Below are positions 7,468 to 16,319 of a stretch of 20,038 nt of DNA, one piece after another; position 1 is the stretch's first letter; each line of letters opens with the position of its first letter. The translations under genes were made by a program, and so were the position numbers. This DNA comes from Dehalococcoidia bacterium (lineage in GTDB: Bacteria > Chloroflexota > Dehalococcoidia > SZUA-161), in NCBI GenBank assembly GCA_030619685.1, contig JAUXAX010000037.1, positions 1 to 20,038 on the forward strand, given 5' to 3'. The notes beneath the pieces are model-generated. The model did not search any database. It was not told where the DNA came from and saw only the letters and a program-made list of their open reading frames with translations.

Positions 7468-9459
7468 TTACAGAAGTCTGCCCACAAAGTGGCCATCGCG
7501 ATTGGCAGTACCCATATTGTGGGGGTTTCGTGCCTCGCCTATTTTATAAAGCTCCTTGACCTTGCCTTCAAGCTCGTTGTAGAGATCGTCATTTGGTGTT
7601 TTCCCGGTTACCAGTACCACTGTGTCCACATCTGTAATCTCGCGCATCGCCATGGTATGGATGTTGAGCACAGTGACCGTCTTATCCACTACCATGACGC
7701 AGAATGTCTCGGGACTGACCACAACCCCCTTGTTGAGGAGTCTCGGCATTATATGCAGGTAAGTACAGTCCATTAACAGGTTTAGGGCACCTACATTGGG
7801 GAAGGGCGTTGCCATCTCTACCTGGCAGCCCTTGTCAGCCAGCATTTCCGCGATGCCGCTGGCTATAGCGTCTCCTCTACTATCCCAGACAAGAGCTTTC
7901 TTCCCGATCTTTGCCTTTCCATTGACCACTTCATCAGCGGCGACCACGTTATCCTGTTGCCAGCCTGGCACCTCCAGGAAGCTCCCGCCATTAAAGCCGT
8001 TGCGCATCCAGGTGGCGCCAGTTGCCACCACCACCGCATCCGGCTTCATGTCCAGAACCATCTGTGCCGTCACCTCGGTGCCGGTAACAACCTTCACCCC
8101 TGCCTGGGGGAGCTGAAGCTTCTGCCACCTGATCAGGCCTCCCATCTCCTCCCTGCCCGGCAGCTTCTCCGCCAGCAAACCCTGTCCCCCCAGTTCATCT
8201 GCTTTCTCATAGAGGGTGACATCGTGGCCCTTCAAGGCAGCCACTCTGGCGGCCTCCATTCCCGCCGGGCCTCCTCCAATTACCACCACCTTCTTCTTTG
8301 CAGGTGCACTCTTGATGCCTCCGATTCCCCACCCCGACTGCTCCATGCCTATGGTGGGGTTTGCGTGGCACCTTATGGGCTGGCCTTGATACATGTAAAA
8401 TATGCAGTGGTTGCATCCCATGCAGGGACGGATATCGTCCAGCCTTCCCTCCCGAGCCTTGTTGGGCAGCTCCGGGTCGGCGATAAGCGGTCTGGCCATA
8501 GCCACTATGTCGGCCTTGCCTTCAGCAAGGGCGCTCTCCGCTATCAGGGGGTCGTTGAACCTGCCCACTGCGATTATGGGGATATTCCTTACCACCTCTT
8601 TGACCTGCTCAACATGGGCAAGCTGCCAAGCGGGGGGGAGATACATTGGCCCGAAGTACATATGCATTGACTGTACTTCCCTGCCGATGCCGCAAATCAT
8701 GTAGTCGACCTTCTTGTCTTTGTCCAGCCATTTAGCAAGCTGTACCCCCTCCTCCGGCGGGATCGAGCCCGGCAGCAGGTCATCGACGGTCAGAGTGTAG
8801 CCGATGGTCTTTTCCTCTCCAATCACCTTCCTTGTGAGGTCGATTACCTCCATGGTCAGCCTCACACGGTTCTCCAGGGAGCCGCCATATTCATCGGTGC
8901 GCCTGTTTATGGTGCCGGAGAGCATGTCTGCTAACAGCCCGGAGTGGTCGTGAATGTCTACACCGTCAAAGCCGGCTTCCATCAGATTCTGGCAGCAGAT
9001 GGCGTGGTATTCCATATACCGCTTTATATCGTCTTTGGTTACCGGCTCCCATATTTGATCGGCATAGGCGCCACAGGGAACTGCCGATGGCCCGCGTTTG
9101 TTCCCCAGGGTCATCGAGTAAATCTGGAAACTACACCTTGCGCCGTGTTCGTGAATACCTTCAGCAACCCTCTTGAGACCAGGGATTACCTCCTTCTTCC
9201 ACAGCCACTTGTGCCTGTCGAAGTGCCCTCCAACCGCCCTCGAAAAAAATATGTCACGAGGCTCGGTGTATCCAATGGACATACATACCCATCCTGCCCC
9301 ACCCTTCGCCTTATCGATCTCGTAGTGGATAAACTCCTCGTCGCACAAGCCGTCCTTTCCCATCATGGGGCCGTGGGGTGCGACCATTATCCTGTTCTTC
9401 ATGGTGTATGGTCCGACCTTGATGGGAGTAAACAGGTACCTGAACTGTTGAGCGCTCAT
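7468..9459 (-). CDS. FMN/FAD/4Fe-4S reductase, 2,4-dienoyl-CoA reductase / old yellow enzyme family
   Basis: The 663-residue protein has the layout of FadH-type enzymes. Residues ~5-335 are an FMN-binding TIM barrel ('LFTPIKVGPYTMKNRIMVAP'; 'RRTDEYGGSLENRVRL' at ~187-201; the phosphate-binding 'AVGRFNDPLIAESALAEGKADIVAMARPLIADP'). Cysteines 346, 349, 352 and 364 form the CX2CX2CX11C 4Fe-4S site. Residues ~388-640 are an FAD/NAD(P)-binding region with GGGPAG at 395-400. The family reduces activated C=C bonds of enoyl compounds (dienoyl-CoA, bile-acid and aromatic-ring intermediates) or dehydrogenates amines; the substrate here is unknown. In place of the usual HxxHGYL active-site segment the protein has 'DIHDHSGLLADML' (168-180), which argues for an unusual substrate. 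The start is secure: AAGGAGG (9464-9470) precedes ATG 9459. Confidence 0.92.
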   Translation of the reverse strand: MSAQQFRYLFTPIKVGPYTMKNRIMVAPHGPMMGKDGLCDEEFIHYEIDKAKGGAGWVCMSIGYTEPRDIFFSRAVGGHFDRHKWLWKKEVIPGLKRVAEGIHEHGARCSFQIYSMTLGNKRGPSAVPCGAYADQIWEPVTKDDIKRYMEYHAICCQNLMEAGFDGVDIHDHSGLLADMLSGTINRRTDEYGGSLENRVRLTMEVIDLTRKVIGEEKTIGYTLTVDDLLPGSIPPEEGVQLAKWLDKDKKVDYMICGIGREVQSMHMYFGPMYLPPAWQLAHVEQVKEVVRNIPIIAVGRFNDPLIAESALAEGKADIVAMARPLIADPELPNKAREGRLDDIRPCMGCNHCIFYMYQGQPIRCHANPTIGMEQSGWGIGGIKSAPAKKKVVVIGGGPAGMEAARVAALKGHDVTLYEKADELGGQGLLAEKLPGREEMGGLIRWQKLQLPQAGVKVVTGTEVTAQMVLDMKPDAVVVATGATWMRNGFNGGSFLEVPGWQQDNVVAADEVVNGKAKIGKKALVWDSRGDAIASGIAEMLADKGCQVEMATPFPNVGALNLLMDCTYLHIMPRLLNKGVVVSPETFCVMVVDKTVTVLNIHTMAMREITDVDTVVLVTGKTPNDDLYNELEGKVKELYKIGEARNPHNMGTANRDGHFVGRLL

Positions 9460-9463
9460 TAGA

Positions 9464-9470
9464 CCTCCTT
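9464..9470 (-). promoter_or_regulatory. Strong ribosome binding site of the reductase gene
   Basis: AAGGAGG on the minus strand, four bases before the ATG at 9459. It fixes the start of the reductase and is the strongest Shine-Dalgarno sequence I see in the window. Confidence 0.85.
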
Positions 9471-9510
9471 AATTAGGAATATTTGATAAATGAACGTTGT
9501 AATATATAGA

Positions 9511-9525
9511 CAGCACGAGGTGCTG
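9511..9525 (-). promoter_or_regulatory. Palindrome at the predicted transcription start of the reductase gene
   Basis: CAGCAC-GAG-GTGCTG is a perfect 6-bp-arm palindrome lying 10 bases downstream of the -10 element. It begins 3-4 bases after the predicted start of transcription (~9528). This is where a repressor operator would sit, or it could be a 5' stabilising hairpin of the mRNA. It is followed by an A/T-rich stretch but not a T run, so terminator function is less likely. Confidence 0.45.
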
Positions 9526-9534
9526 GTGAAGCCG

Positions 9535-9563
9535 ACTATATCATCTCGATTAGACTTAGTCAA
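9535..9563 (-). promoter_or_regulatory. Sigma-70-like promoter of the reductase gene
   Basis: On the minus strand TTGACT (9558-9563) and TATAGT (9535-9540) each match five of six consensus bases and are separated by exactly 17 bases. The promoter sits in the 124-base gap between hemL and the reductase, so the reductase is probably transcribed separately from the heme operon, with a leader of about 70 bases. Confidence 0.72.
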
Positions 9564-9583
9564 GCCGATTGGGCTTTGTTCTA

Positions 9584-10876
9584 TCAAGAGATTTGGGATA
9601 AGGCTTCTTCCGCCGCCCTAAGGGTGGTCTCAATGTCTTCTTCCGTGTGCGCCAGGGAGATGAAGGCTGCTTCAAACTGCGACGGGGCAAGGTAGATTCC
9701 ACGTTCCAACATGTGATGGAAGAAAAGGCTATATAATCTGGTGTCCGCAGACAGAGCCGACTCATAATTGGTCACTTCCTGGTTTGTAAAGAATAGGGTT
9801 AGGACAGAGCCTACCCTTGATGTAAATACAGCTACCCCTGATTCAGCGGCCAAACGGGCCAGCCCGCTTTCTAAGGCACTCGCCCTCTCTTCTAATTGCT
9901 CATAGATTCCCGGCTGGCCTACGATTCTTAGCGTTTCTATCCCGGCTGCCATTGCCAATGGATTGCCCGATAGAGTCCCCGCTTGATATACCGGACCAAG
10001 AGGAGCAATCATTTCCATTATCTCTCTTTTGCCACCGTATGCTCCAACAGGCAAGCCTCCACCGATGATCTTGCCCAAACAGGTGAGATCGGGCGCCACC
10101 CCGTAAAGGGCTTGAGCACCGCCATAAGCCACTCTAAAGCCGGTTATTACCTCGTCAAAGATGAGAAGGGCACCGCTGCTGCTGGTGATCTCGCGCAGGC
10201 CCTGAAGGAATCCAGAGCGCGGCGCTACCACTCCCATATTGGCAGCTACAGGCTCAACAATAACGGCTGCTATGTCCTTGCCAAAAGCGGTGAAGAGCTG
10301 CTCCACCGCCTTCAAGTCGTTATATGGGGCAATCAAAGTGTTCTGAGTATACGATGAAGGGACACCTGGACTGTCGGGCAATGCCAGGGTTGTTACACCG
10401 GATCCCGCTCTTGCCAGCAGTCCGTCGGAGTGGCCGTGGTAGCAGCCGGCAAACTTCATTATCTTGTCTCTTTCGGTGAAAGCCCGGGCTAGGCGCAGTG
10501 CGCTCATCGTGGCCTCAGTACCCGAGTTGACGAGGCGCACCATCTCTGTGGAGGGGACAGCTGAGGTTATCAATCTGGCGAGAGTGGTTTCTTGCTCGGT
10601 AGGCGCGCCAAAGCTGGTGCCACCTTCCACCGCTTGCTTGAGAGCGGAAGTGATTTCTGGATGAGCATGCCCCAGGATGATCGCACCCCAAGAGCAAACA
10701 TAATCTAGGAATTCATTGTCATCCTCGTCGTATAGCTTGGCCCCTTGTGCCCGCTTAATGAACAGAGGGTGTCCCTCGACCGCCTTGAATGCTCTAACGG
10801 GGCTATTCACTCCTCCAGGCAGATACCTTTGTGCTTCCTCGAAAAGCTCATCGGATCGGTTTCTGGGTATTGCCAA
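9584..10876 (-). CDS. hemL: Glutamate-1-semialdehyde 2,1-aminomutase
   Basis: HemL is the PLP enzyme that turns glutamate-1-semialdehyde into 5-aminolevulinate, the second step after HemA. The protein shows '[30 protein letters not shown]', '[18 protein letters not shown]', '[13 protein letters not shown]', '[12 protein letters not shown]', and the PLP lysine in '[17 protein letters not shown]' (about Lys269). The frame can extend to a GTG at 10918 overlapping the hemB stop (GTGA), but that codon has no Shine-Dalgarno. TTG at 10876 has GGAGG (10885-10889) 8 bases upstream and gives 430 residues beginning [15 protein letters not shown], the usual family length, so I prefer it. It is the last gene of the tetrapyrrole operon; no strong terminator follows. 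Confidence 0.96.
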   Translation of the reverse strand: MAIPRNRSDELFEEAQRYLPGGVNSPVRAFKAVEGHPLFIKRAQGAKLYDEDDNEFLDYVCSWGAIILGHAHPEITSALKQAVEGGTSFGAPTEQETTLARLITSAVPSTEMVRLVNSGTEATMSALRLARAFTERDKIMKFAGCYHGHSDGLLARAGSGVTTLALPDSPGVPSSYTQNTLIAPYNDLKAVEQLFTAFGKDIAAVIVEPVAANMGVVAPRSGFLQGLREITSSSGALLIFDEVITGFRVAYGGAQALYGVAPDLTCLGKIIGGGLPVGAYGGKREIMEMIAPLGPVYQAGTLSGNPLAMAAGIETLRIVGQPGIYEQLEERASALESGLARLAAESGVAVFTSRVGSVLTLFFTNQEVTNYESALSADTRLYSLFFHHMLERGIYLAPSQFEAAFISLAHTEEDIETTLRAAEEALSQIS

Positions 10877-10914
10877 GTAGATATCCTCCGCACCAAACAA
10901 TAATGGAGGGTTGA

Positions 10915-11895
10915 TCACTCAGACGTTAGCCAGCGTGCTGCCTCTTTGGCGTAGTAAGTTATGACCAGATCCGCCCCTGCTCTTTTTATAGCGGTGATAG
11001 TCTCCAAGGCCGTCTGTTTCTCATCCAACCAACCATTTCGTGATGCAGCCTTGATCATAGCGAACTCGCCGCTAACGCTGTAGGCAGCCAGCGGGTGATT
11101 AAAGGCATCGCGCACCCTTCTGATTACATCGAGATAGGCGAGGGCGGGTTTTATCATCACTATGTCCGCTCCCTCGGAGATATCGAGTCCCACCTCTCTC
11201 AAGGCCTCCCGCACATTTGCAGGGTCCATCTGGTAGGAGCGTCGATCGCCAAATTGTGGTGCAGATTCTGCAGCCTCGCGAAAAGGCCCGTAGAAGGCCG
11301 AGGCGTACTTCGCGGCATAGGCCATAATGATGGTGTTGTGAAACCCGCTATCATCCAAAGCGGCGCGGATTGCAGCAACACGCCCATCCATCATGTCAGA
11401 GGGAGCTACTATGTCTGCACCAGCTTCAGCATGAGTTAGCGCTGTTCTAGCTATCAGCTCCAGCGTCCTGTCATTATCAACGTAATCCTCTTCTACCACC
11501 CCGCAGTGTCCATGCGTTGTGTATTGGCATAAACAGACATCTGTGATTACTATGAGTTCGGGCACTGCTCTCTTAATCTCGCGCACCGCCTTCTGAATAA
11601 TACCGTTGGAGGCATAGGCAGCAGCCCCCAGCTCGTCTTTGGTTTCCGGCAGGCCAAAGAGTATGATTGCCGGGATTCCCAATCCCAAAATCCCTTCAGC
11701 TTCTTTGGGTAGTTGATCGACTGACAGATGAAAATTGCCCGGCATCGACTCGATCTCTTCCCTCACTCCCTTTCCGGGGACAACGAAGAGCGGATAGATC
11801 AGGTCGCTTGTGTCAAGGGTCGTCTCGCGCATCATCCTTCGCAAGGCCTCTGTGCGGCGAAGGCGTCGTAGACGTAGTTGAGGAAAAGGAGCCAT
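10915..11895 (-). CDS. hemB: Delta-aminolevulinic acid dehydratase (porphobilinogen synthase)
   Basis: HemB condenses two 5-aminolevulinate molecules into porphobilinogen. From ATG 11895 the protein is 326 residues, the usual length. The zinc-ligand cysteines are in '[14 protein letters not shown]' (Cys121, 123, 131), marking a zinc-type enzyme. The two Schiff-base lysines are in '[14 protein letters not shown]' (Lys196) and '[13 protein letters not shown]' (Lys249). The frame extends 27 codons further into the cobA-hemD gene, but ATG 11895 lies one base after that gene's TGA (TGATATG), which fits both family length and translational coupling. Its own stop lies upstream of hemL's preferred TTG. 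Confidence 0.97.
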   Translation of the reverse strand: MAPFPQLRLRRLRRTEALRRMMRETTLDTSDLIYPLFVVPGKGVREEIESMPGNFHLSVDQLPKEAEGILGLGIPAIILFGLPETKDELGAAAYASNGIIQKAVREIKRAVPELIVITDVCLCQYTTHGHCGVVEEDYVDNDRTLELIARTALTHAEAGADIVAPSDMMDGRVAAIRAALDDSGFHNTIIMAYAAKYASAFYGPFREAAESAPQFGDRRSYQMDPANVREALREVGLDISEGADIVMIKPALAYLDVIRRVRDAFNHPLAAYSVSGEFAMIKAASRNGWLDEKQTALETITAIKRAGADLVITYYAKEAARWLTSE

Positions 11896-11896
11896 A

Positions 11897-13432
11897 TCAG
11901 GCCTGCCCAACCTGTTCATATCGTTCAACGATAGCCTGCACCAGACCGGGGATTGTGTGTTCCTTGGCCACCACATCCACCGTCAGCCCCAAATCAACGG
12001 CAGCGGCGGCTGTAGTCGGCCCAATGCAAGCCACTGTAGTATTGCTTACATATTGCCAGTCTTTGCCCAGCAAAGAAACGAGGTTGCGCACCGCGGAGGA
12101 GCTGGTGAATGTGGTGATGTCGATCCCTCCGTCTTTGAGCATCTGCTTACCCCGGGAAAGCGTTTCCGAGGGAAGCACAGTCCTATAGACGGGTATCTCA
12201 TCAACCAGTGCTCCGAGGCGGCTAAGCCCTTCCACAAGCTCGGGGCGAGCCTCTTGTGCACGCGGTAGCAGAATACGCTTGCTCGAGATATCCTTATCTG
12301 AAAAACCCTTTACAATGTTCTCAGAAACATATTCCTCGGGCATATAGTCAACTACAAGACTATGCTGTGCCAAGGCTTTGGCTGTTGCTGGTCCTATGGC
12401 ACATATCCTGACACCTTTTAGCTCTCTGGCATCCAACCCCTGCTTTAGAAGGCGATCAAAGAAGGCGTCGACACCGTTGACACTGGTGAATATCACCCAA
12501 GCATAGTCGGACAATCTGGCCAAAGCCTTAGCGAGCTCCTCGTAGTCGGGCATTGCCTCAATTGCCAAGGTGGGCATCTCAATGGGTTCTGCGCCCTGCT
12601 GGGCCAGCAGTTCGCTGAGTCTGCTGGCCTGGTGCCTCGCCCTGGTAACCAACACCCGTTTACTGAAGAGAGGTTGGTTGTCAAACCAACGTAGCTTATC
12701 GCGCAGCTGAACGACGTTTCCGACCACGATCACCGCTGGTGCTGTGAAATCGTTCTCGGCCGCCCGTGCTGCAATATTAGCCAGGGTGCCAACAACGGTC
12801 TGTTGCCTAGGACCTGTGCCATCACGAATCAACGCGACCGGGGTTGTCGGTGGCCTACCGTTTGCGAGTAGTTGCTCCACTATTTGCGGAAGATGTTCCA
12901 TGCCCATAAGAAAGACCAGGGTGTCAGCACAGGTAGCGAGCTTTTCCCAGGCGATGCTTGATACTCTCTTTGTCGGATCCTCGTGGCCGGTGACTATGGC
13001 CATAGACGAAGCAAGACCACGGTGCGTAACCGGTATTCCGGCGTAGGCGGGAACTGCCATTGCTGCCGTGACACCAGGGACTACCTCGAAGGGAATGCCC
13101 TGGGCTGCCAGAGCTTCAGCCTCCTCGCCGCCACGCCCCAAGACAAATGGGTCGCCGCCTTTGAGACGCACTACAAGTCTCCCCTCTTTGGCTTTGCTGA
13201 CGAGCAGGTCATTTATCTCCGCTTGGCTCATGCTGTGGCCACGGGATGACTTGCCAACATATATTCTCTCCACCCCGGGGTGAGCTGCCTCAAGTAATCT
13301 GTCATTCACCAGGCGATCGTAAACTATGACATCAGCCTCGCCGATGCACCTCAGCCCTTTCACAGTAATGAGCTGTGGATCGCCGGGACCAGCGCCCACC
13401 AAATAGACTTTTCCCTTAGTGGTTCCTTTCAT
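11897..13432 (-). CDS. cobA-hemD: Fused uroporphyrinogen-III C-methyltransferase / uroporphyrinogen-III synthase
   Basis: This 511-residue protein fuses two activities. Residues 1-~250 are the SAM-dependent methyltransferase (SUMT, CobA) that converts uroporphyrinogen III to precorrin-2; see '[19 protein letters not shown]' (9-28), '[22 protein letters not shown]' (87-108) and '[22 protein letters not shown]'. Residues ~258-505 are uroporphyrinogen-III synthase (HemD), beginning '[34 protein letters not shown]' and containing '[14 protein letters not shown]' and '[13 protein letters not shown]'. The product of the second half is the substrate of the first. Such fusions are known in Firmicutes and other anaerobes. 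ATG 13432 overlaps the hemC stop as ATGA, indicating translational coupling. Confidence 0.97.
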   Translation of the reverse strand: MKGTTKGKVYLVGAGPGDPQLITVKGLRCIGEADVIVYDRLVNDRLLEAAHPGVERIYVGKSSRGHSMSQAEINDLLVSKAKEGRLVVRLKGGDPFVLGRGGEEAEALAAQGIPFEVVPGVTAAMAVPAYAGIPVTHRGLASSMAIVTGHEDPTKRVSSIAWEKLATCADTLVFLMGMEHLPQIVEQLLANGRPPTTPVALIRDGTGPRQQTVVGTLANIAARAAENDFTAPAVIVVGNVVQLRDKLRWFDNQPLFSKRVLVTRARHQASRLSELLAQQGAEPIEMPTLAIEAMPDYEELAKALARLSDYAWVIFTSVNGVDAFFDRLLKQGLDARELKGVRICAIGPATAKALAQHSLVVDYMPEEYVSENIVKGFSDKDISSKRILLPRAQEARPELVEGLSRLGALVDEIPVYRTVLPSETLSRGKQMLKDGGIDITTFTSSSAVRNLVSLLGKDWQYVSNTTVACIGPTTAAAAVDLGLTVDVVAKEHTIPGLVQAIVERYEQVGQA

Positions 13433-14355
13433 CTACCCTTCTCAGCGATAAGATCTTGAGCGCCCAAAGCCAGAAGCTTCTCAGCCAGAAGCTTGCCTAT
13501 CTTTTCCGGCTCAGCAGGGAACCCATCCTCAGCAGCCCGTAGAGCCCTGCTGCCATCGGTGCTAGCCACCATTCCCTCCAAGTGCAAACTGTTGCCCGTC
13601 ACTGCGCCAAGAGCTGCAATCGGGGCCCGGCATCCTCCGCCAACGGCGCTGAGGAACGCTCGCTCCGCTTGGACACTCTGCAAGGTTGGCTCATCGTTTG
13701 CCACAGACAGCAGGGCAGCCAATTCTTGGTCTGGGGCCCTTATCTCAACTGCGAGGGCGCCTTGCCCAACTGCCGGGAGGAAAAGCTCGATTGGCAGATA
13801 CTCTGTTATCCTGTGCTCCCAGCCCATCCGTAGCATGGCTGCAGCAGCCACGATTATACCGTCAAGCTCGCCCGAATGCAGCTTGCTCAGGCGAGTATCT
13901 ATATTGCCCCTCAGGGGGCGAATCTGAATGTCAGGGCGGAATGCTTTAAGTTGAACGGCGCGACGTTCACTCCCAGTGCCTATAGAAGCTCCTTCCGGTA
14001 GCTCGGAAAGGGGTTTTCCTGATTTGGAAACGAAGGCATCCCTGGCATCAATTCTCATTCCTACAGCAGCCAACTTGAACTCGGAGCTAAGCTCAGTAGG
14101 TATGTCCTTCAGGCTGTGCACAGCCATATCTATCTCGCCGGAAAGCAATGCCTCTTCTAGCTCCTTAGTGAATATCCCTTGTCCTCCCATTTGGGCCAGG
14201 GATGTTGTGCGATGGCGATCACCGCTTGTCTTTATTTGCCTGACGTGGAATTCCAGGTCGTGATAGCTCTCACGTAATTGCTGCAGAACCAGCTCGGTCT
14301 GGAGTAAAGCCAGCTTGCTTCCGCGGGAGCCTACAATGATGCTTCTTTTGACCAC
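13429..14355 (-). CDS. hemC: Porphobilinogen deaminase (hydroxymethylbilane synthase)
   Basis: HemC polymerises four porphobilinogens into hydroxymethylbilane. It shows 'IIVGSRGSKLALLQTELV', the catalytic Asp in 'HSLKDIP' (Asp84 from the chosen start), 'RPLRGNIDTRLSKL', 'LPAVGQGALAVE' and the cofactor-anchoring cysteine in 'VGGGCRAPIAALG' (Cys242), to which the dipyrromethane is attached. The frame extends to TTG 14370, but GTG 14355 gives 308 residues beginning MVKRSIIVGSRGSK, closer to the family. Neither start has a good Shine-Dalgarno, so the start is uncertain by five codons. It lies 33 bases after hemA and overlaps cobA-hemD by 4 bases. Confidence 0.97.
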   Translation of the reverse strand: MVKRSIIVGSRGSKLALLQTELVLQQLRESYHDLEFHVRQIKTSGDRHRTTSLAQMGGQGIFTKELEEALLSGEIDMAVHSLKDIPTELSSEFKLAAVGMRIDARDAFVSKSGKPLSELPEGASIGTGSERRAVQLKAFRPDIQIRPLRGNIDTRLSKLHSGELDGIIVAAAAMLRMGWEHRITEYLPIELFLPAVGQGALAVEIRAPDQELAALLSVANDEPTLQSVQAERAFLSAVGGGCRAPIAALGAVTGNSLHLEGMVASTDGSRALRAAEDGFPAEPEKIGKLLAEKLLALGAQDLIAEKGR

Positions 14356-14388
14356 AAGCCATCTACACAAAACTGGATAAAGCTGGAG

Positions 14389-15642
14389 TTAAGCCTTGGT
14401 GTCCAGGTCAAAGAGTTCCTGAACTGCTTGGATGTGATTGTCTCCCTGCTCGCCATTCCTGAGAGAACGAATCGGATCATGCAGTATCCTCTTTACGATT
14501 GCCTGTGTCATAGCATCTATCGCAGCACGTTCTTCATCAGACATCTGCATTCTGCCTAGAGTCCTTGCGAGCTGGGTACGGCGTATCCTTTCGGCCTTGC
14601 TCACCAGAGCTGTAATTGTTGGCACTGCTTCCTGTGAGTGCCACCAGGACATAAACTTCGCCACCTCGGCATCGATGATGGTCATAACCTTTTCCTTTTC
14701 CTTCGCTCTTTGGCGATGGTGGGATCCGGAAACCGCCTCGAGATCATCGATGTCGTAAAGGCAGACGTTTTCGATATCCTTTACTCTGGGGTCTATGTCA
14801 CGCGGCACGGCGATATCAATCAGCACCAACGGGCGATGTGGCCTACTTCGCATTGCCTCTGCCACAACCGTGGGCTCCAGGATAAAATGAGGCGCTCCAC
14901 TGGAACTGATGAGGATGTCAGCTTCAGCTAAGGGCTCCTTTAAGTGGTGAAAAGGTACGGCCTCTCCGCCGTGCGCAGATGCCAGAGCCAGCGCTTTCTC
15001 ATAGGAGCGGCTGGTAACCATCAAGTGAGATATTCCATGCTTGACCAGTGTCTTTACTGCCAACTTGCCTGCCTCTCCCGCGCTGATAACCAACACTTTA
15101 CATTTTGAGAGATCGTCAAACGTTTTCCTGGCCAGATCTATGGCAACTGAGCTCACGGAAACCGGATTTCTGCTGATACCAGTTTCAGTGCGAGCCCGCC
15201 GACCTACCCTCACTGCCTGCCGAAAGAGGTTCAGCAGAGGTAGACTAACAAGGCCAGTGCTTTCGGCATCCTGTAGAGTCTCCCGCACCTGTCCTAGGAC
15301 TTCGAATTCCCCTAGTATCAGGGATTCCAGACCGGAGGCGATTCTAAAAAGGTGCCTCACCGCCATTTCCTGTTGAAACGCATAGAGATAAGGAGAGAGC
15401 TCGGATATTGACATATTCCCAAGTTCACTCAGAAAGTCTTCTACCCTCGTTGTTTCGGAGTAATGCTCGTCTGCCAGTGTATATACCTCGGTTCGGTTAC
15501 AGGTGGACAGGATTATTCCTTCTGGCACATGATCAAATAGAGAGACCAATGCCTCTTTTAGCTGCCAGCTACCGAGAGCAAGCTTCTCTCGGACTTCGAC
15601 AGGGGCTGTATTATAGTTCAGACCTACAACCAAAGCATGCAT
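14389..15642 (-). CDS. hemA: Glutamyl-tRNA reductase
   Basis: HemA reduces glutamyl-tRNA(Glu) with NADPH to glutamate-1-semialdehyde, the first committed step of C5 tetrapyrrole synthesis. The 417-residue protein has the catalytic cysteine in 'GIILSTCNRTEVY' (Cys48), 'RHLFRIASGLESLILGEFEVLGQVR' (96-120), the NADPH domain (~165-310) and a C-terminal helical dimerisation domain. The dinucleotide motif reads SAGEAG (187-192) where GxGxxG is usual; Ser replaces the first Gly. ATG 15642 has GGGAG 9 bases upstream. In many bacteria this enzyme is the control point, so its place mid-operon behind the Ahb genes is notable. Confidence 0.97.
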   Translation of the reverse strand: MHALVVGLNYNTAPVEVREKLALGSWQLKEALVSLFDHVPEGIILSTCNRTEVYTLADEHYSETTRVEDFLSELGNMSISELSPYLYAFQQEMAVRHLFRIASGLESLILGEFEVLGQVRETLQDAESTGLVSLPLLNLFRQAVRVGRRARTETGISRNPVSVSSVAIDLARKTFDDLSKCKVLVISAGEAGKLAVKTLVKHGISHLMVTSRSYEKALALASAHGGEAVPFHHLKEPLAEADILISSSGAPHFILEPTVVAEAMRSRPHRPLVLIDIAVPRDIDPRVKDIENVCLYDIDDLEAVSGSHHRQRAKEKEKVMTIIDAEVAKFMSWWHSQEAVPTITALVSKAERIRRTQLARTLGRMQMSDEERAAIDAMTQAIVKRILHDPIRSLRNGEQGDNHIQAVQELFDLDTKA

Positions 15643-15676
15643 TTGTTCTTGCTCCCGGGATCAGGATTTGACTATT

Positions 15677-16309
15677 TCATTTACCTAGAAGGTCGGAGAG
15701 AAGCTTCTCTCTGGCTTGTTCGAATTCGCCTTTCTTTAGCATATCGAGCAGCGGCTCCAGGTCAAGACTTTCTTGCCACGCGTTGCCGTCTACATATATT
15801 CCATCTCTCTTGAGTTCCTGGCGCACTTGCGAGACCAAGAGTGCTAGCGACGCATATTCTGGAGCAAGACTTTGCTCCAGCTCTGTGCGAATCCTCCTCG
15901 CCAGTGCTGGGCTTTTGCTGCCGGTGGAAACCGCGATACTAACATCGCCGCGGCGAAGTAGCGATGGCACTATGAAATCTGAGTGTTCTGGGGCATCGAC
16001 TACGTTGGTCAAGACTCCTCTTTCTTGTCCCTCACGGACTACATCCATGTTGACCTTAGGGTCGTCTGTGGCTGCTATGGCAATCAGGGCATTCTCCAGA
16101 TCTCCAGGCTGATAATCTCGCAGTGATAGCTCGATTATACCCTGTTCTGCCAGTTGAGTTAACCCGTCAGAAACACGGGCGCTTATCACAGTGACCGATG
16201 CCCCTTGTTCCACAAGTGCTCTCGCTTTGCGCTCAGCTACCTCGCCGCCCCCCACAACAACGCATTTCTTACCCTGGATGTTCAAGAAAATGGGATAATA
16301 TGTTGACAT
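15677..16309 (-). CDS. Precorrin-2 dehydrogenase / possible sirohydrochlorin ferrochelatase (SirC/MET8/CysG N-terminal family)
   Basis: The 210-residue protein matches the NAD-dependent precorrin-2 dehydrogenase domain found in SirC, MET8 and the N-terminus of CysG. The start 'YYPIFLNIQGKKCVVVGGGEVAERKARALVEQGASVTVIS' holds the Rossmann GGGEVA (20-25). 'TNVVDAPEHSDFIVPS' holds the conserved Asp105. 'GDVSIAVSTGSKSPALARRIR' (121-141) follows, then a helical end. It oxidises precorrin-2 to sirohydrochlorin. MET8/CysG-type proteins also insert iron, while SirC-type ones do not. Since no separate sirohydrochlorin chelatase gene is in the operon, this protein may do both, but sequence alone does not decide it. 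The gene sits 10 bases after the ahbA-ahbB fusion, with a weak ribosome binding site. Confidence 0.92.
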   Translation of the reverse strand: MSTYYPIFLNIQGKKCVVVGGGEVAERKARALVEQGASVTVISARVSDGLTQLAEQGIIELSLRDYQPGDLENALIAIAATDDPKVNMDVVREGQERGVLTNVVDAPEHSDFIVPSLLRRGDVSIAVSTGSKSPALARRIRTELEQSLAPEYASLALLVSQVRQELKRDGIYVDGNAWQESLDLEPLLDMLKKGEFEQAREKLLSDLLGK

Positions 16310-16319
16310 AAACAGTATC

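Noticed and set aside
8207..8670. Long plus-strand and alternative-frame ORFs opposite the reductase gene
   Set aside because: They lie wholly inside a strongly conserved minus-strand gene, have no recognisable domains and look like shadow frames of its codon bias.
9562..9576. Hairpin AAGCC/GGCTT just after hemL as terminator of the heme operon
   Set aside because: The stem is only five base pairs, lacks a T tract on the minus strand and overlaps the -35 of the reductase promoter, so I do not call a terminator.
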